NCBI GenBank assembly: GCA_905193155.1
Contig: CAJJNQ010000005.1
Coordinates: forward strand, 26,895-90,894
Source: an uncultured Christensenella sp.
Lineage (GTDB): Bacteria; Bacillota; Clostridia; Christensenellales; UBA1750
DNA: 64,000 bases
Reading direction: 5' to 3'
Made by a program: the position numbers and the translations under genes. Positions 8,378 through 16,933 of this stretch are shown here, one piece after another. Positions within the stretch are counted from its first letter, which is position 1. The number at the start of each line of letters is the position of its first letter. Under the pieces are notes generated by a model. That model saw only the letters and a list, made by a program, of their open reading frames with translations. It did no database searches and was not told the origin of the DNA.

Positions 8378-9206
8378 TTTTCTTTCCTCCGTCCGATTTC
8401 TTTTTCTTCCCCGATACCAGCAGGATGAACAGCAGTGCAAGAAGCATCGGCAGGGCTACGGCGGGCGCAACGATCAGGGGATCAATCTCCATGGCGTCCG
8501 AAGTGACTCGGATCTCCTCTGATTCATTTTCCACGCGGTGGCCGCGCACCAGAAGCCGGTGGGAGTTGACGCCGTAAGGCGTGCACGTGACGAGGGTGCA
8601 CAGATCCTTCCCTTTTTCGATTGCCAGTGCGGACAGGTCGTTCGGCTCGACAATCAGGATCTGATCCACTTCATAGGTCATCACTTCGTCCAACACGCGG
8701 ATCACAAACTTATCCCCTGCCACCAGCTTATCCAGATTGGTAAAGAGCTTCGCGCTGGGAAGACCGCGATGCCCAGACAGAACGCAGTGGGTGCCTTCCC
8801 CCCCTACCGGCAAGCTGGACCAGTCCAGATGCCCAACGGCGATCTGAAGCACCTCGTCCTCCGTGCCATGATAGATGGGTAGAGAAATTTGGATGGTCGG
8901 GATCTCAATATATCCCATGACGCCCGTCCCATTGACGTCAAGGAGTGCATTGTATGTGCTGCGATCGCTTTCGGAAAGGAAGAAGGCCTTGTATCTGCCG
9001 GGGAGCGCCGCGTTATACTCCCTTGCTTCCCCGATCAAGCGGTCGTATTTATCGGCATTGAGGTTTCTCACCTCTTCGGAATAGGTTGCCACCGCCTGGG
9101 ACGCATGGAAGGAATTCCAATAGTCGCTCAAGGAGGGATACAGAAGCAAGGACAGTCCTGCAAAAAACACCAGAATCAGCAGCATCGTTGAGAGTTTTCT
9201 TTTCAT
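8361..9206 (-). CDS. srtC: Class C sortase (pilin polymerase)
   Basis: A 281-aa pilus-specific transpeptidase that would link pilin subunits through LPXTG threonines. It has an N-terminal membrane anchor, catalytic His146 in CVLSGHRGLP, Cys208 in TLVTCTPYG, and Arg217 in VNSHRLLVRG. A second hydrophobic helix (about residues 245-265) precedes a Lys-rich tail, which is the class C architecture. The usual DPF/DPW lid motif before the barrel is not visible; the corresponding segment reads ALLDVNGTGVMGYIEIP. It overlaps the minor pilin start by 17 bases and follows the major pilin gene, the usual order in SpaA-type pilus clusters. Confidence 0.93.
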   Translation of the reverse strand: MKRKLSTMLLILVFFAGLSLLLYPSLSDYWNSFHASQAVATYSEEVRNLNADKYDRLIGEAREYNAALPGRYKAFFLSESDRSTYNALLDVNGTGVMGYIEIPTIQISLPIYHGTEDEVLQIAVGHLDWSSLPVGGEGTHCVLSGHRGLPSAKLFTNLDKLVAGDKFVIRVLDEVMTYEVDQILIVEPNDLSALAIEKGKDLCTLVTCTPYGVNSHRLLVRGHRVENESEEIRVTSDAMEIDPLIVAPAVALPMLLALLFILLVSGKKKKSDGGKKNAKTE

Positions 9207-9328
9207 TCGCAGGATTCTCCTTGCTGCTGTAGGGACGGCGCGCGGAAAAACGCTCCGCCCCCTTTGCAGCCATTTTTTGAGGGTTTGCCGGCGCGTCCGC
9301 TTTGATCGCGTCAGCGCCCGCTCATTTT

Positions 9329-10861
9329 TCAGTCGTCGGTCTTATTCATACGCTTTTTCGTGACGAGAACAACACCCGCCCCCACAGCCAGCAGGCCGCC
9401 GAGGAGATAGAACACGGTGGTGCCGACGCCGCCGGTTTCAGGAAGGGTCGAACCGGTTTTGTTTACAATATTTGTACTCAGCGCATCGGAGGCCACAGCC
9501 GTGCCGACCATAACCGTCACGCTCGTGTAATCGGAGCCATCCTCCACATAGGAAGCGGAGATCTTGAACTGTACAGGCTCGGACAGCAGATTATAGCCAC
9601 CGGGCGCTTTTGTCTCATACAAATAGTAATCAATGGTATCGTCCAGTCCCTTGATAACGGGATCGCCTGCCTCGATCACATAAACAACGTTCGCATCGCC
9701 GTCCATTGCAACGCGGTATACGCCATTGGCGGCCTTCACCATGCCGATAAGCCCCGTGGTAACAGCAGGAATGCCTTCATCATTGCAGTTCATATCCGCA
9801 ACCTTGAGTGCGCCGTTTTTAGACAGGGCAAGCTTTGCGCCGGTCAACGCTTTGCCGGTTTCGTCCACCTTGTTGACGCCCATCTTGAACGTCCAGTCAT
9901 AGACCTTCTTTTCAGGGGTCTTTCCTTTCTCGGTGTCAACATTGGGATTGTTGCTGTATTCAAGATAAGCCGCGTTTTCCTGCTTTCCCTCGTCATACGC
10001 CTTGGCGTCAGCATTCAGCACACCGGTATAGTAAGTAAAAAGCTCATTGTCATGGGCCATCTTTCCATCCTGAATCGCCTTGAGAATATCGACCCGGACG
10101 GAAAAGCTATTGCCGTTTGCGGTTACGGTGTAATACTCGGCAGGGAGCACAGTTGCATCGTTGACCTTGATCGTGACATCTGCGCTGGTCTTGACATTGG
10201 AAGTCAGTCCGGCAGACATGGTATCGTGGATGATATAGTCGTATTTTGTGTAACCCGATGTATTGGGAACCTTGGTGATAGTGCGGAACTCAACGGTGTC
10301 TCCGATCTGGTTGTCGCCCACAACACCCCATTCGCCGTTTTCATTATGCTTGATCTGCTTATTCAGTGTCGGCTTATCGCCCTTCGGAGCTGCGATCACG
10401 TTTCCGACAACCTTCATCAAATAGGCTGTATAGAAATCGTCTGCACCGGTGAGGGTATTGTCACTATCCTTGACCAGATAGTAACCGGGATTCAGATTGG
10501 TAATCGTATAGATACCGGCTCCGGCAGTGCTCACAGAGGGATTGGTCAGATATGACGCAACCGCCTTAGCAAAGGCACGCGCATCTTCCTCCGTGGTCAG
10601 GCTTTTTGCCTTTTCAGCTGCATTACCGAGCGCTGTCTGTCCTTCCGCCGTGATCCCGCTGCCCCACACAATGTCGGTAAGCACGGTCTTTCCCTCAACG
10701 GTCTGAAGGTCGCCCGCAAAGATCTGGTATGCCTGATAGGTATGGCCGGTCGATGAATTGGTGATGGTGATGGTGTACGATTCTCCCGCCGCAAGCGCGG
10801 ATACGCCCAGTGCAAGCACCAGCGCAAGCGTCAGCAGGAAAGCCAAAGCTCGTTTTATCAT
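9329..10861 (-). CDS. LPXTG major pilin (SpaA/fimbrial isopeptide-forming type)
   Basis: A 510-aa pilin, probably the shaft subunit. Signal peptide MIKRALAFLLTLALVLALGV...ALAA is followed by an N-terminal domain (TITITNSSTGHTYQAYQIFAGDL). Next is a fimbrial isopeptide-formation domain in which VYDWTFKMGVNKVD holds a candidate linking Lys. A C-terminal SpaA-like domain has the E-box YYLYETKAPGGYNLL, whose Glu usually supports an intramolecular Lys-Asn bond. Sorting signal LPETG at 473-477, helix, tail KKRMNKTDD. A TAAAAGGAGAGG ribosome-binding site supports the start. Which Lys is used for polymerisation is inferred, not shown. Confidence 0.92.
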   Translation of the reverse strand: MIKRALAFLLTLALVLALGVSALAAGESYTITITNSSTGHTYQAYQIFAGDLQTVEGKTVLTDIVWGSGITAEGQTALGNAAEKAKSLTTEEDARAFAKAVASYLTNPSVSTAGAGIYTITNLNPGYYLVKDSDNTLTGADDFYTAYLMKVVGNVIAAPKGDKPTLNKQIKHNENGEWGVVGDNQIGDTVEFRTITKVPNTSGYTKYDYIIHDTMSAGLTSNVKTSADVTIKVNDATVLPAEYYTVTANGNSFSVRVDILKAIQDGKMAHDNELFTYYTGVLNADAKAYDEGKQENAAYLEYSNNPNVDTEKGKTPEKKVYDWTFKMGVNKVDETGKALTGAKLALSKNGALKVADMNCNDEGIPAVTTGLIGMVKAANGVYRVAMDGDANVVYVIEAGDPVIKGLDDTIDYYLYETKAPGGYNLLSEPVQFKISASYVEDGSDYTSVTVMVGTAVASDALSTNIVNKTGSTLPETGGVGTTVFYLLGGLLAVGAGVVLVTKKRMNKTDD

Positions 10862-10927
10862 GGAACCTCTCCTTTTATCCTGTTTTTTGTAAATGAGTTG
10901 TCGGCATGCGCAAACCGATTCAGGAGG

Positions 10928-13900
10928 CTACATCGTCCTCCTTTCCCCTTTGCGCCTCCGGCTGCATCCCAGTAGGAAGCCTGCCGCCAGCATGAGCGCA
11001 CCGCTCAACGTGAACAAAGCGCTTCCCGGTCCGCCCGTTTCAGGGAGAACGTAATCCGACTGGATGCGGGTGTTCGTGATGATAAAAATATTTCCTTCGC
11101 GCTCGATATTCACCTCAAAGTCTTGAATCGGGATCTCTTCAACGGAGTAGTCATATGTCACCGTCTGACCCTCCGTATTCTCGCCGGTCAGCGGCAAATC
11201 CGTAAGCGTTTGCTCCCATCCGTTTTCCGCCGAGAGCATCAGCTTGCCATAGACCGTCTTGGCGTTTTCGTTCCCATCCGGGATCTGATAGATACTGATC
11301 TCGATGCTGGGCACCGTTATCTCCATCAGGTCTGAGCCGTCCTTCGCTTTCCAGAGCTTTTTAACGATCACAGAGATGCCGTCTCCCTCGGATTTGTCAT
11401 TGGAGATCTGGATATGTCCCCCATTTTCTATGCTTCGTCCGTTAAAGTCATCCGGATGAGCGTACGGAGGCTTCTGGTCCTTATCCTCCATCCAGAAGAA
11501 GACCGGATCGCTCTTCAGAACATAGTGTGTCGGCGCTTTTGTTTCAACCAACTTATACGCCACGTTCGGCTCCAGCGAAGTCAGCTTGATGGTTCCATCG
11601 GAATCCGTCGTCCACGGATCCGCTGTATGCACCTTTTCCCAGTCCGTCCCCTCCCACTTGAAGAGATCAAACTCTGCTCCCGGCAGCACGACTCCCACGT
11701 TGCCCGTTTCGACCTTCTGTACGAAGATATGGCGCTCATCGGGTTCCGGCTCGTCGCCCGGGTCTTGAGGTTCGGTGATTTTTCCGAGGAAATCCGTTCG
11801 GTGGGACTCGGCGTTTACATTTACACGGTCCGCTACGACGGTTCCGTTCAGATTTTGCCCGATATTGACGGTTGCTCCGGGCGCAATCACCGCGCCCGTC
11901 ATCAGGTGGGTATGGATCGTGACGCCGCCGGCGTTCACAAAATTCCAAATCACCTTGCCCGCATAGAATTCCGTCACCTCGCCGACCCCTTGCTCCTGAC
12001 CGTCAATGACGACCCTTGCCTGCGGAAGGTAGACCTGCGAAACGCCTGCGCAGTCCACATTGATGATGACCGTCCCGTTGTGGCCGGACCGAAAGCCGTC
12101 GATTTGCAATTTTCCGCCAAATTTTGACGCAAGCTCAGATGCACGGATCGACTCAACCCCTACGTCAGACGGCCTGCGCAGGATCAGCTTGCTGTGATCC
12201 GCCTGCAATTCCGATGCGGATTTGAAGTCCAGATTTGCTTCGCGGAAGCCGCTCAATCTGGCCGAGATCCGCTCGATCTCTCTCCTTACGCGGTTCAGAT
12301 CGATGAACGGGTCTTGCTCAGTATTCCTATCCTGAACCAAATGGCGCGGTCTGCTGATTTTTGTGCCGTTGATTGAAAACGCATTTCCATTGTCTGTAAA
12401 ATCAACCGTATTCCCGCTGCCGATGGCCAGCACATGATCATTCCCGGAGGCGCTGTCGGGATGAACCTGAGCATATTCCTGAATATAGCTCAACTCATGA
12501 GGATACTGATTCGTACCGAAGTTGCTTCGGGCAAACAGTTTTTTAGCCAGCACATTGCCGTTCGTATGGGTAGACAGCGTCGCCGTGTCGAACGCAACAA
12601 TATGGAAGCTGCCTGCCGTCCCGAGAGGGCTGTTGGAATTGTAGTATCTGGAATACTCCGGGTCGCGCAGAAAGCGATCCTTGACGTCGTTATACTGAAG
12701 ATCGTAATTTCCGGCAATCAGTTTGTCCGGAGTCCCTAAGCGCACAAACAGAAACTCCGTGCTGTGGGGGAAGGAATCGTCGGACACCGTCAGGGAAGTC
12801 ACATTTCCATCTCCATCAAGGACAGGACGATATTCCTTCGGCTCCGTAGGCTCGCTTTGGGGATTTCTGCAATAGTAGAACTTCAGCTCATCCTCAGGCT
12901 CCACATGGGCAAACAGCCCGCTTTGCCAGTTCATGACCAACTCATACTTTCCATACGGGGAAACACTCTGATCGTTGTTATCCTTCCTGACCAGATCGAT
13001 CTTGTAGATCGCCGTTTTCTCAATGGTGTGTCCATGAGCCGCAAAGGAGTTCAAAATGTTCTGATAATCCGCCGCATCTTGAATTCTGATCCGGAGGCTG
13101 TATTCTTCAGGCGCATATCCGATATTTTCATCAAGAAGCGTAAGGGACGCCGTCAAACCTGACGACTCATCCGTATAGGTAAAGGTTTTTCCGTTTTTCG
13201 TCTCCGGCGGCGCGCTCCTCATTGCGATGCAGGATTGGTCATGCTTATGTTCCTGAAACTGGCAAAGGAGTGTCCCCTGCGCGTCCCTGCACGCCTCTGT
13301 GTGCGTATGTTCCGGCAATCCGCATCCAAAGATGACGTTTTTATCTACACAGTCCTCCGTGTGGACGTGCTCCGGGATACTGCAAATCAGGGCATGGCTT
13401 TCATCATAGCATTCTTCCTTGTGGGTGTGTTCGCCCATGCCGCAGTGATACATGATCTCGGGCACTTCTGTAACGTCGTAACACGAGGCGTCATGCCGGT
13501 GCTCCTCCTTCCCGCAGATCAGAACCTTCTTTTCTTCGGCAGAGTCAAAGCAGGCCTGGCTGTGTTGATGGCAAAGAGTCTGCACCTTTCCGCAGGCAAG
13601 GACGCCATTTGTATAGCAAGCCTCGGTGTGTTCATGCGGAATGGCTTCTCTCTGCGTGCAGATCAGGCTTTGCCGCGTCTTTTTACATTCTTCCGCATGG
13701 GTATGAGGCTCCTGCTCTTCTTTACCGCAGACGAGGGAAATTTCTTCGGTATAACAGTCCGCGCCATGCGTGTGCTCCTCGCTTTCCTCCAAGCCGCAGC
13801 TCAGCACCTGTTTTTGCTCATAGCACTGTTCCGAATGCCGGTGTCCTTCGCTTTCCTCAAGACCGCAAACAAACTCCGTTTCCTCTGCATAACAAGAATC

Positions 13901-14293
13901 CGTATGCGCATGCTCCGGGATCTCCGGCAAGGTGCAGATCAGATCCCCGTCTGAGGAAAAGCAGTTGGCGTCATGCTTGTGGATCACAAAGTCCGAATAT
14001 CCGCAAATCAGGCTTCCATCTGCACCATAGCACGCATCGCTATGGCTGTGCACCGGCTGCTCGCAGTGCAGACCCGAAGCCCCCATCTGCGTCTCATAAC
14101 AGGATTCATCATGAGCATGAACTTCTTTCCCGCAGCCAGGCGTTTGAGTCAGCGTGAGTGCAGGCAAAATCAAGGCATATGTCGTACAGAATACCACGAT
14201 GCAGCTCAGAACCGTTACGACCTTGCGCCAGCGGTTTCTGCGGGCGCGGACGCGGCGGTAGCCGGTAATCTGCTCCGACAGGCGTTGTCTCAC
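10928..14293 (-). CDS. Large LPXTG pilus adhesin with 14 Cys/His repeats and choice-of-anchor-A domain
   Basis: A 1121-aa surface protein, probably the tip adhesin. A basic N-terminus and one hydrophobic helix (about 24-46, ending LILPALTLT) act as the export signal. Residues 54-357 hold 14 tandem units of the form C-x(4-8)-H-x-H-x(3-4)-C, 17-26 residues each. Residues 360-560 are an unassigned beta-rich region. Residues about 560-836 resemble the choice-of-anchor-A fold (HTNGNVLAKKL, VIAPGATVNIGQNLNGTVVA). A SpaA-like domain (about 853-938, LVETKAPTHYVL) and a Cna-B-like domain (about 973-1078) precede LPETG (1083-1087). It lies between the signal peptidase and major pilin genes. Ligand and metal content are unknown; the Cys/His array suggests metal binding or disulfides. 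Confidence 0.88.
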   Translation of the reverse strand: MRQRLSEQITGYRRVRARRNRWRKVVTVLSCIVVFCTTYALILPALTLTQTPGCGKEVHAHDESCYETQMGASGLHCEQPVHSHSDACYGADGSLICGYSDFVIHKHDANCFSSDGDLICTLPEIPEHAHTDSCYAEETEFVCGLEESEGHRHSEQCYEQKQVLSCGLEESEEHTHGADCYTEEISLVCGKEEQEPHTHAEECKKTRQSLICTQREAIPHEHTEACYTNGVLACGKVQTLCHQHSQACFDSAEEKKVLICGKEEHRHDASCYDVTEVPEIMYHCGMGEHTHKEECYDESHALICSIPEHVHTEDCVDKNVIFGCGLPEHTHTEACRDAQGTLLCQFQEHKHDQSCIAMRSAPPETKNGKTFTYTDESSGLTASLTLLDENIGYAPEEYSLRIRIQDAADYQNILNSFAAHGHTIEKTAIYKIDLVRKDNNDQSVSPYGKYELVMNWQSGLFAHVEPEDELKFYYCRNPQSEPTEPKEYRPVLDGDGNVTSLTVSDDSFPHSTEFLFVRLGTPDKLIAGNYDLQYNDVKDRFLRDPEYSRYYNSNSPLGTAGSFHIVAFDTATLSTHTNGNVLAKKLFARSNFGTNQYPHELSYIQEYAQVHPDSASGNDHVLAIGSGNTVDFTDNGNAFSINGTKISRPRHLVQDRNTEQDPFIDLNRVRREIERISARLSGFREANLDFKSASELQADHSKLILRRPSDVGVESIRASELASKFGGKLQIDGFRSGHNGTVIINVDCAGVSQVYLPQARVVIDGQEQGVGEVTEFYAGKVIWNFVNAGGVTIHTHLMTGAVIAPGATVNIGQNLNGTVVADRVNVNAESHRTDFLGKITEPQDPGDEPEPDERHIFVQKVETGNVGVVLPGAEFDLFKWEGTDWEKVHTADPWTTDSDGTIKLTSLEPNVAYKLVETKAPTHYVLKSDPVFFWMEDKDQKPPYAHPDDFNGRSIENGGHIQISNDKSEGDGISVIVKKLWKAKDGSDLMEITVPSIEISIYQIPDGNENAKTVYGKLMLSAENGWEQTLTDLPLTGENTEGQTVTYDYSVEEIPIQDFEVNIEREGNIFIITNTRIQSDYVLPETGGPGSALFTLSGALMLAAGFLLGCSRRRKGERRTM

Positions 14294-14311
14294 TTTGATT
14301 TCCCTCCTTTG

Positions 14312-14902
14312 CTATCGAATCGGGCCGAAGCTGTGCAATGGCCAGATACAAAAAAGTACTTTGCCGACGATTTGATCTTGCGCGATACAACCTACCGCCG
14401 AATTTCTGGAATCAACGGAGACCGAGCGATTATCCCCCATCAGGAAATAACGGTTATCCGGCACCTGATACGGCAGGTCGATATTGGTCTGTCCCAGCGA
14501 TTTTTCCGCGAGATAGGGCTCGTCCAGTTCCTCATTGTTGACAAAAACGTTCCCGTCTTCGTCGATAAAAACCCAATCCGACGCGCCGGCGATGAATCTC
14601 TTGATCAGGAGCTTGTTTCCATGATAAAACGCGGCAATATCTCCCGCCTTAAAGTCATTTGTCTTCAAAGAGATCACAAGCTGGCCATCCTTCAGCGTTG
14701 GCGACATCGAGCTGCCATAAATGCGCAGCACCGGCATCCAGAGCGTCGCAACCAGCACCGCAACCGCTGCAACGACCAGCAGCACCGCAACCGTGCTCTT
14801 CAGCGTTTTTCCATAACGCGCCTTATAGCGCAGGCGATCCCTTTCCCGTTCGATTTGCTCCGCCGTGGGTAGGCTGACAGGTCTTTTATTCCTTCCGCTC
14901 AT
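14312..14902 (-). CDS. lepB: Signal peptidase I of the pilus operon
   Basis: A 196-aa membrane serine protease that removes signal peptides. It has one N-terminal membrane segment (about residues 36-58), catalytic Ser65 in YGSSMSPTL, catalytic Lys101 in LLIKRFIA, and box E YFLMGDNRSVSVDSR near the C-terminus. The length is in the small Gram-positive SipS range. It starts four bases before the upstream gene stops being read and is followed after 18 bases by the adhesin. A signal peptidase inside a pilus cluster is a known arrangement (SipA/LepA of streptococcal pili), so it is probably dedicated to pilin maturation or folding. Unlike some pilus-associated homologues, both catalytic residues are present. 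Confidence 0.93.
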   Translation of the reverse strand: MSGRNKRPVSLPTAEQIERERDRLRYKARYGKTLKSTVAVLLVVAAVAVLVATLWMPVLRIYGSSMSPTLKDGQLVISLKTNDFKAGDIAAFYHGNKLLIKRFIAGASDWVFIDEDGNVFVNNEELDEPYLAEKSLGQTNIDLPYQVPDNRYFLMGDNRSVSVDSRNSAVGCIAQDQIVGKVLFCIWPLHSFGPIR

Positions 14903-14905
14903 CTC

Positions 14906-15379
14906 TTATCCGCCTCTTTTTACAAGCGCTTGCACTTCCGGATGCGCTGCGACAAGCTCATGGACGCGCCTTTCAAAGCGATCCCACTTTTGCTCCATCT
15001 GGCGATCCGCCTCGGCGAGCGTAATCTTCGCCTTTTGTTCCGCATCCCGGACGATCCAGGCTGCCTGGCGCTCCGCCCCTTGCAAGATCGACTGCCGCTG
15101 CTTTTCCGCCTGATCCACTCCGGCTTTCAGTTCCGACGCTGCCGCCTGAAGGGACAGCAGATATTGATCCGCCGCTGCCTGCGCTGCCTCAAAGACGCCG
15201 TTTAAGCCCATGGCCGCCTCCGCGATGGAACCCGCGTTGGAGATATGGATCTCTCTGTCCGCAAGCGCTTTTTCAAGCCGCTTCACCTGAGCAGCAGCCG
15301 CCTCGTTTTGCTTTTGCAGCTCATAGATAATTTCGATCAATTCCACGCGGCTCAGGTGTTGTAGTTCCTTATCCGTCAT
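14906..15379 (-). CDS. Coiled-coil protein, first gene of pilus operon
   Basis: A 157-aa soluble protein of unknown function. I place the start at the ATG at 15377-15379 (MTDKELQHLSRVELIEIIYE) because GGAGGAGAGC lies just upstream; an upstream ATG at 15424 has no such site. After a short N-terminal helix the sequence is almost entirely heptad-like and rich in Ala, Gln, Glu and Lys (about residues 20-145), with no signal peptide or membrane segment. The pattern recalls DivIVA-like or ATP-synthase-b-like coiled coils. Being first in the operon and cytoplasmic, it may position the secretion and sortase machinery, but that is only inference. It ends four bases before lepB. Confidence 0.75.
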   Translation of the reverse strand: MTDKELQHLSRVELIEIIYELQKQNEAAAAQVKRLEKALADREIHISNAGSIAEAAMGLNGVFEAAQAAADQYLLSLQAAASELKAGVDQAEKQRQSILQGAERQAAWIVRDAEQKAKITLAEADRQMEQKWDRFERRVHELVAAHPEVQALVKRGG

Positions 15380-15580
15380 CAGCTCTCCTCCGGTCATCCT
15401 ACAGGGGTCTGGAAAAAATCCCACGGAAGTCCTTCATCCGGTGCTAAACCGCGCATCTGTTGCAGCAGCAAACAGATAAATGCCATTCCTCCGTAAAGGA
15501 AGCATCGCGCGGCTATCCTCTCTCCTGTTTTACCCCTTCCCCATCGAAGAGGCTTAACTAACAATTAAAGTTGTTTTAAT

Positions 15581-15609
15581 ATTGTATCACATTGATCCAT
15601 ATAAATCAA
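15581..15609 (-). promoter_or_regulatory. Promoter of the pilus operon
   Basis: Minus strand TTGATT (15604-15609), a 17-base spacer and TACAAT (15581-15586), matching sigma-A type elements. It lies about 200 bases upstream of the coiled-coil gene and downstream of a terminator, and is the only good promoter seen upstream of the seven pilus genes. Confidence 0.65.
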
Positions 15610-15756
15610 TAGATTTACGTTTTTTTGAGATATTTATTTATTTGCATTGCAATAAAACTTAATAAAAGTGAAGTAAAGCTTTTAAAAACATATCTATCAT
15701 GTCGGATTGAACGCCGAGCAGAAAGGCTTCCAAATTCCATAAAACGCTTTTTTTCG

Positions 15757-15801
15757 AAAAAAAATCCGCTGCGCCCCGATGATTTCGGGAAGCGCGGCGG
15801 A
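15757..15801 (-). terminator. Terminator of the D-2-hydroxyacid dehydrogenase gene
   Basis: An imperfect GC-rich hairpin with outer arms TCCGC/GCGGA and inner arms CCCGA/TCGGG (15765-15801) is followed on the minus strand by eight T (15757-15764). It isolates the pilus promoter from upstream transcription. Confidence 0.8.
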
Positions 15802-15845
15802 ATACTAGTCTGAATCATTCAAAAAATCATGATCTTTTCATTGTT

Positions 15846-16826
15846 TTACACTTCAAACGGATTTTCCATATTATGTGCGGCATAATAGCAGCCCAGAAGC
15901 GAATGATGCACCATATCGTCCACCGACTGATCGGTATAATACGCCTTATGCGAGGTCAGCACCACATTGTTGAAGCCGCGCAGCAGCGGGATATAGCGGT
16001 TGTGGATGACGGTGTTCTTCCAATCCTTATGGTACAGGCCGACCTCATTTTCCACAACGTCCAGCCCTGCCGCACCGACCTTGCCGCTTTCCAGCGCGTC
16101 CAGCAGCGCTTCAGTATCGATCAGCGGCCCTCTTGCGGTATTAATGATCACCACGCCATCCTTCATCTGCGCAAAGGCCTCGCGGTTGAGCAAATGGAAA
16201 TTGTCGTCCGTCAGCGGCATATGCAGCGTAATCATATCGCAGTTGCGGTAGATTTCCTCCAAGGAGACATACTGCGCGTACTGCTTGACCTCGTCGTTCT
16301 GATAGAGGTCATAGGCGTAGAGCTTACAGCCGAAGCCGCTCAGGTCGCGAATCACCGTGCGGCCGATCTTGCCGGTGCCCAGCACGCCCACGGTCATGTT
16401 GCGCATCTCTTTGCCCTGAATGCCGGGAAGCGTGAAATCGTTCATCTCGTTGCGGCGGATGATCTGGCGCATCCTGCGAATGCTCATCAGCATCAGCATC
16501 ACGGCGTAGTCCGCCACGCAGGCGGAGCTATACGGCGCATAGGTCACGGTCATGCCCAGCTCCTTGGCGCGCTTAACGTCTACATGGTCGGTACCAATCA
16601 GCCGGTTGGATATCACCTTCACGCCCATGGACGCAAACTTTTCGACCAGCTGCGCGTCCACACGGGTGAGCAGGATGGAGATGTATTCGTATCCCCTTGC
16701 CAACTCCGCCGTCTCCAAGGTGGGATCCTTTTCGGTATATCCCAACTCGATGCCCAGCTCTTTGCAATACTTTTCAAAAAAAGGCTCCTCGTCAAAATGC
16801 CTGTAAGAATAGGCAAAAACCTTCAT
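15846..16826 (-). CDS. D-lactate dehydrogenase / D-isomer-specific 2-hydroxyacid dehydrogenase
   Basis: A 326-aa NAD-dependent dehydrogenase that reduces 2-keto acids (pyruvate or aryl-pyruvates) to D-2-hydroxy acids. The start MKVFAYSYRHFDEEPF at 16824-16826 is chosen for its GGGAGGA site; an upstream ATG at 16868 is less good. NAD-binding motif GVLGTGKIGRTVIRD with Asp in LYAYD, catalytic Arg in INTARGPLID, Glu in DVVENEVG and His in LTSHKAYYTD are all present. It resembles the D-LDH/VanH branch. Given the aryl-pyruvate oxidation genes in this window, an aryl-lactate dehydrogenase role is possible, but the sequence alone does not decide. Confidence 0.88.
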   Translation of the reverse strand: MKVFAYSYRHFDEEPFFEKYCKELGIELGYTEKDPTLETAELARGYEYISILLTRVDAQLVEKFASMGVKVISNRLIGTDHVDVKRAKELGMTVTYAPYSSACVADYAVMLMLMSIRRMRQIIRRNEMNDFTLPGIQGKEMRNMTVGVLGTGKIGRTVIRDLSGFGCKLYAYDLYQNDEVKQYAQYVSLEEIYRNCDMITLHMPLTDDNFHLLNREAFAQMKDGVVIINTARGPLIDTEALLDALESGKVGAAGLDVVENEVGLYHKDWKNTVIHNRYIPLLRGFNNVVLTSHKAYYTDQSVDDMVHHSLLGCYYAAHNMENPFEV

Positions 16827-16858
16827 ATCAGTCGGTCCTCCCCCGGTAAGATGGTTAT

Positions 16859-16864
16859 AGTATA
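16859..16864 (-). promoter_or_regulatory. -10 element upstream of the dehydrogenase
   Basis: Minus strand TATACT, about 33 bases before the start codon. The -35 region is poor (TTTCTT at 16-base spacing). It lies just downstream of the hairpin that ends the neighbouring alpha-galactosidase transcript. Confidence 0.4.
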
Positions 16865-16875
16865 ACACCCAATTG

Positions 16876-16914
16876 TTAAAAAGAAACAGCGCGGCGAAAA
16901 ACTCGCTGCGCTGT
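16876..16914 (-). terminator. Terminator of the GH27/zinc-ribbon operon
   Basis: Hairpin with arms ACAGCGCGGCGA (16886-16897) and TCGCTGCGCTGT (16903-16914), one mismatch, followed on the minus strand by TTCTTTTTA. Confidence 0.8.
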
Positions 16915-16933
16915 TGCGCCAGATGGAATGCTT

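Larger units (their letters stand above)
15380..15845. other. Intergenic region between pilus operon and D-hydroxyacid dehydrogenase
   Basis: No convincing gene. It holds, from right to left, the dehydrogenase terminator (15757-15801), an AT-rich stretch, the pilus promoter (15581-15609) and a leader of about 200 bases. Short open frames around 15615-15818 occur on both strands, have no ribosome-binding sites and look like chance products of the AT-rich hairpin region. A small inverted repeat AACAA/TTGTT at 15560-15575 lies just downstream of the promoter and could be a regulator site. Confidence 0.6.

Noticed and set aside
13223..14134. Regular repeats in this stretch considered as a CRISPR-like or DNA-level satellite array
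   Set aside because: The periodicity is at the protein level only; the DNA units differ in length and sequence and stay in frame throughout.
15615..15818. Short open frames on both strands in the AT-rich region upstream of the pilus promoter
   Set aside because: No ribosome-binding site, they cover a terminator hairpin, and both strands are open only because stop codons are sparse there.
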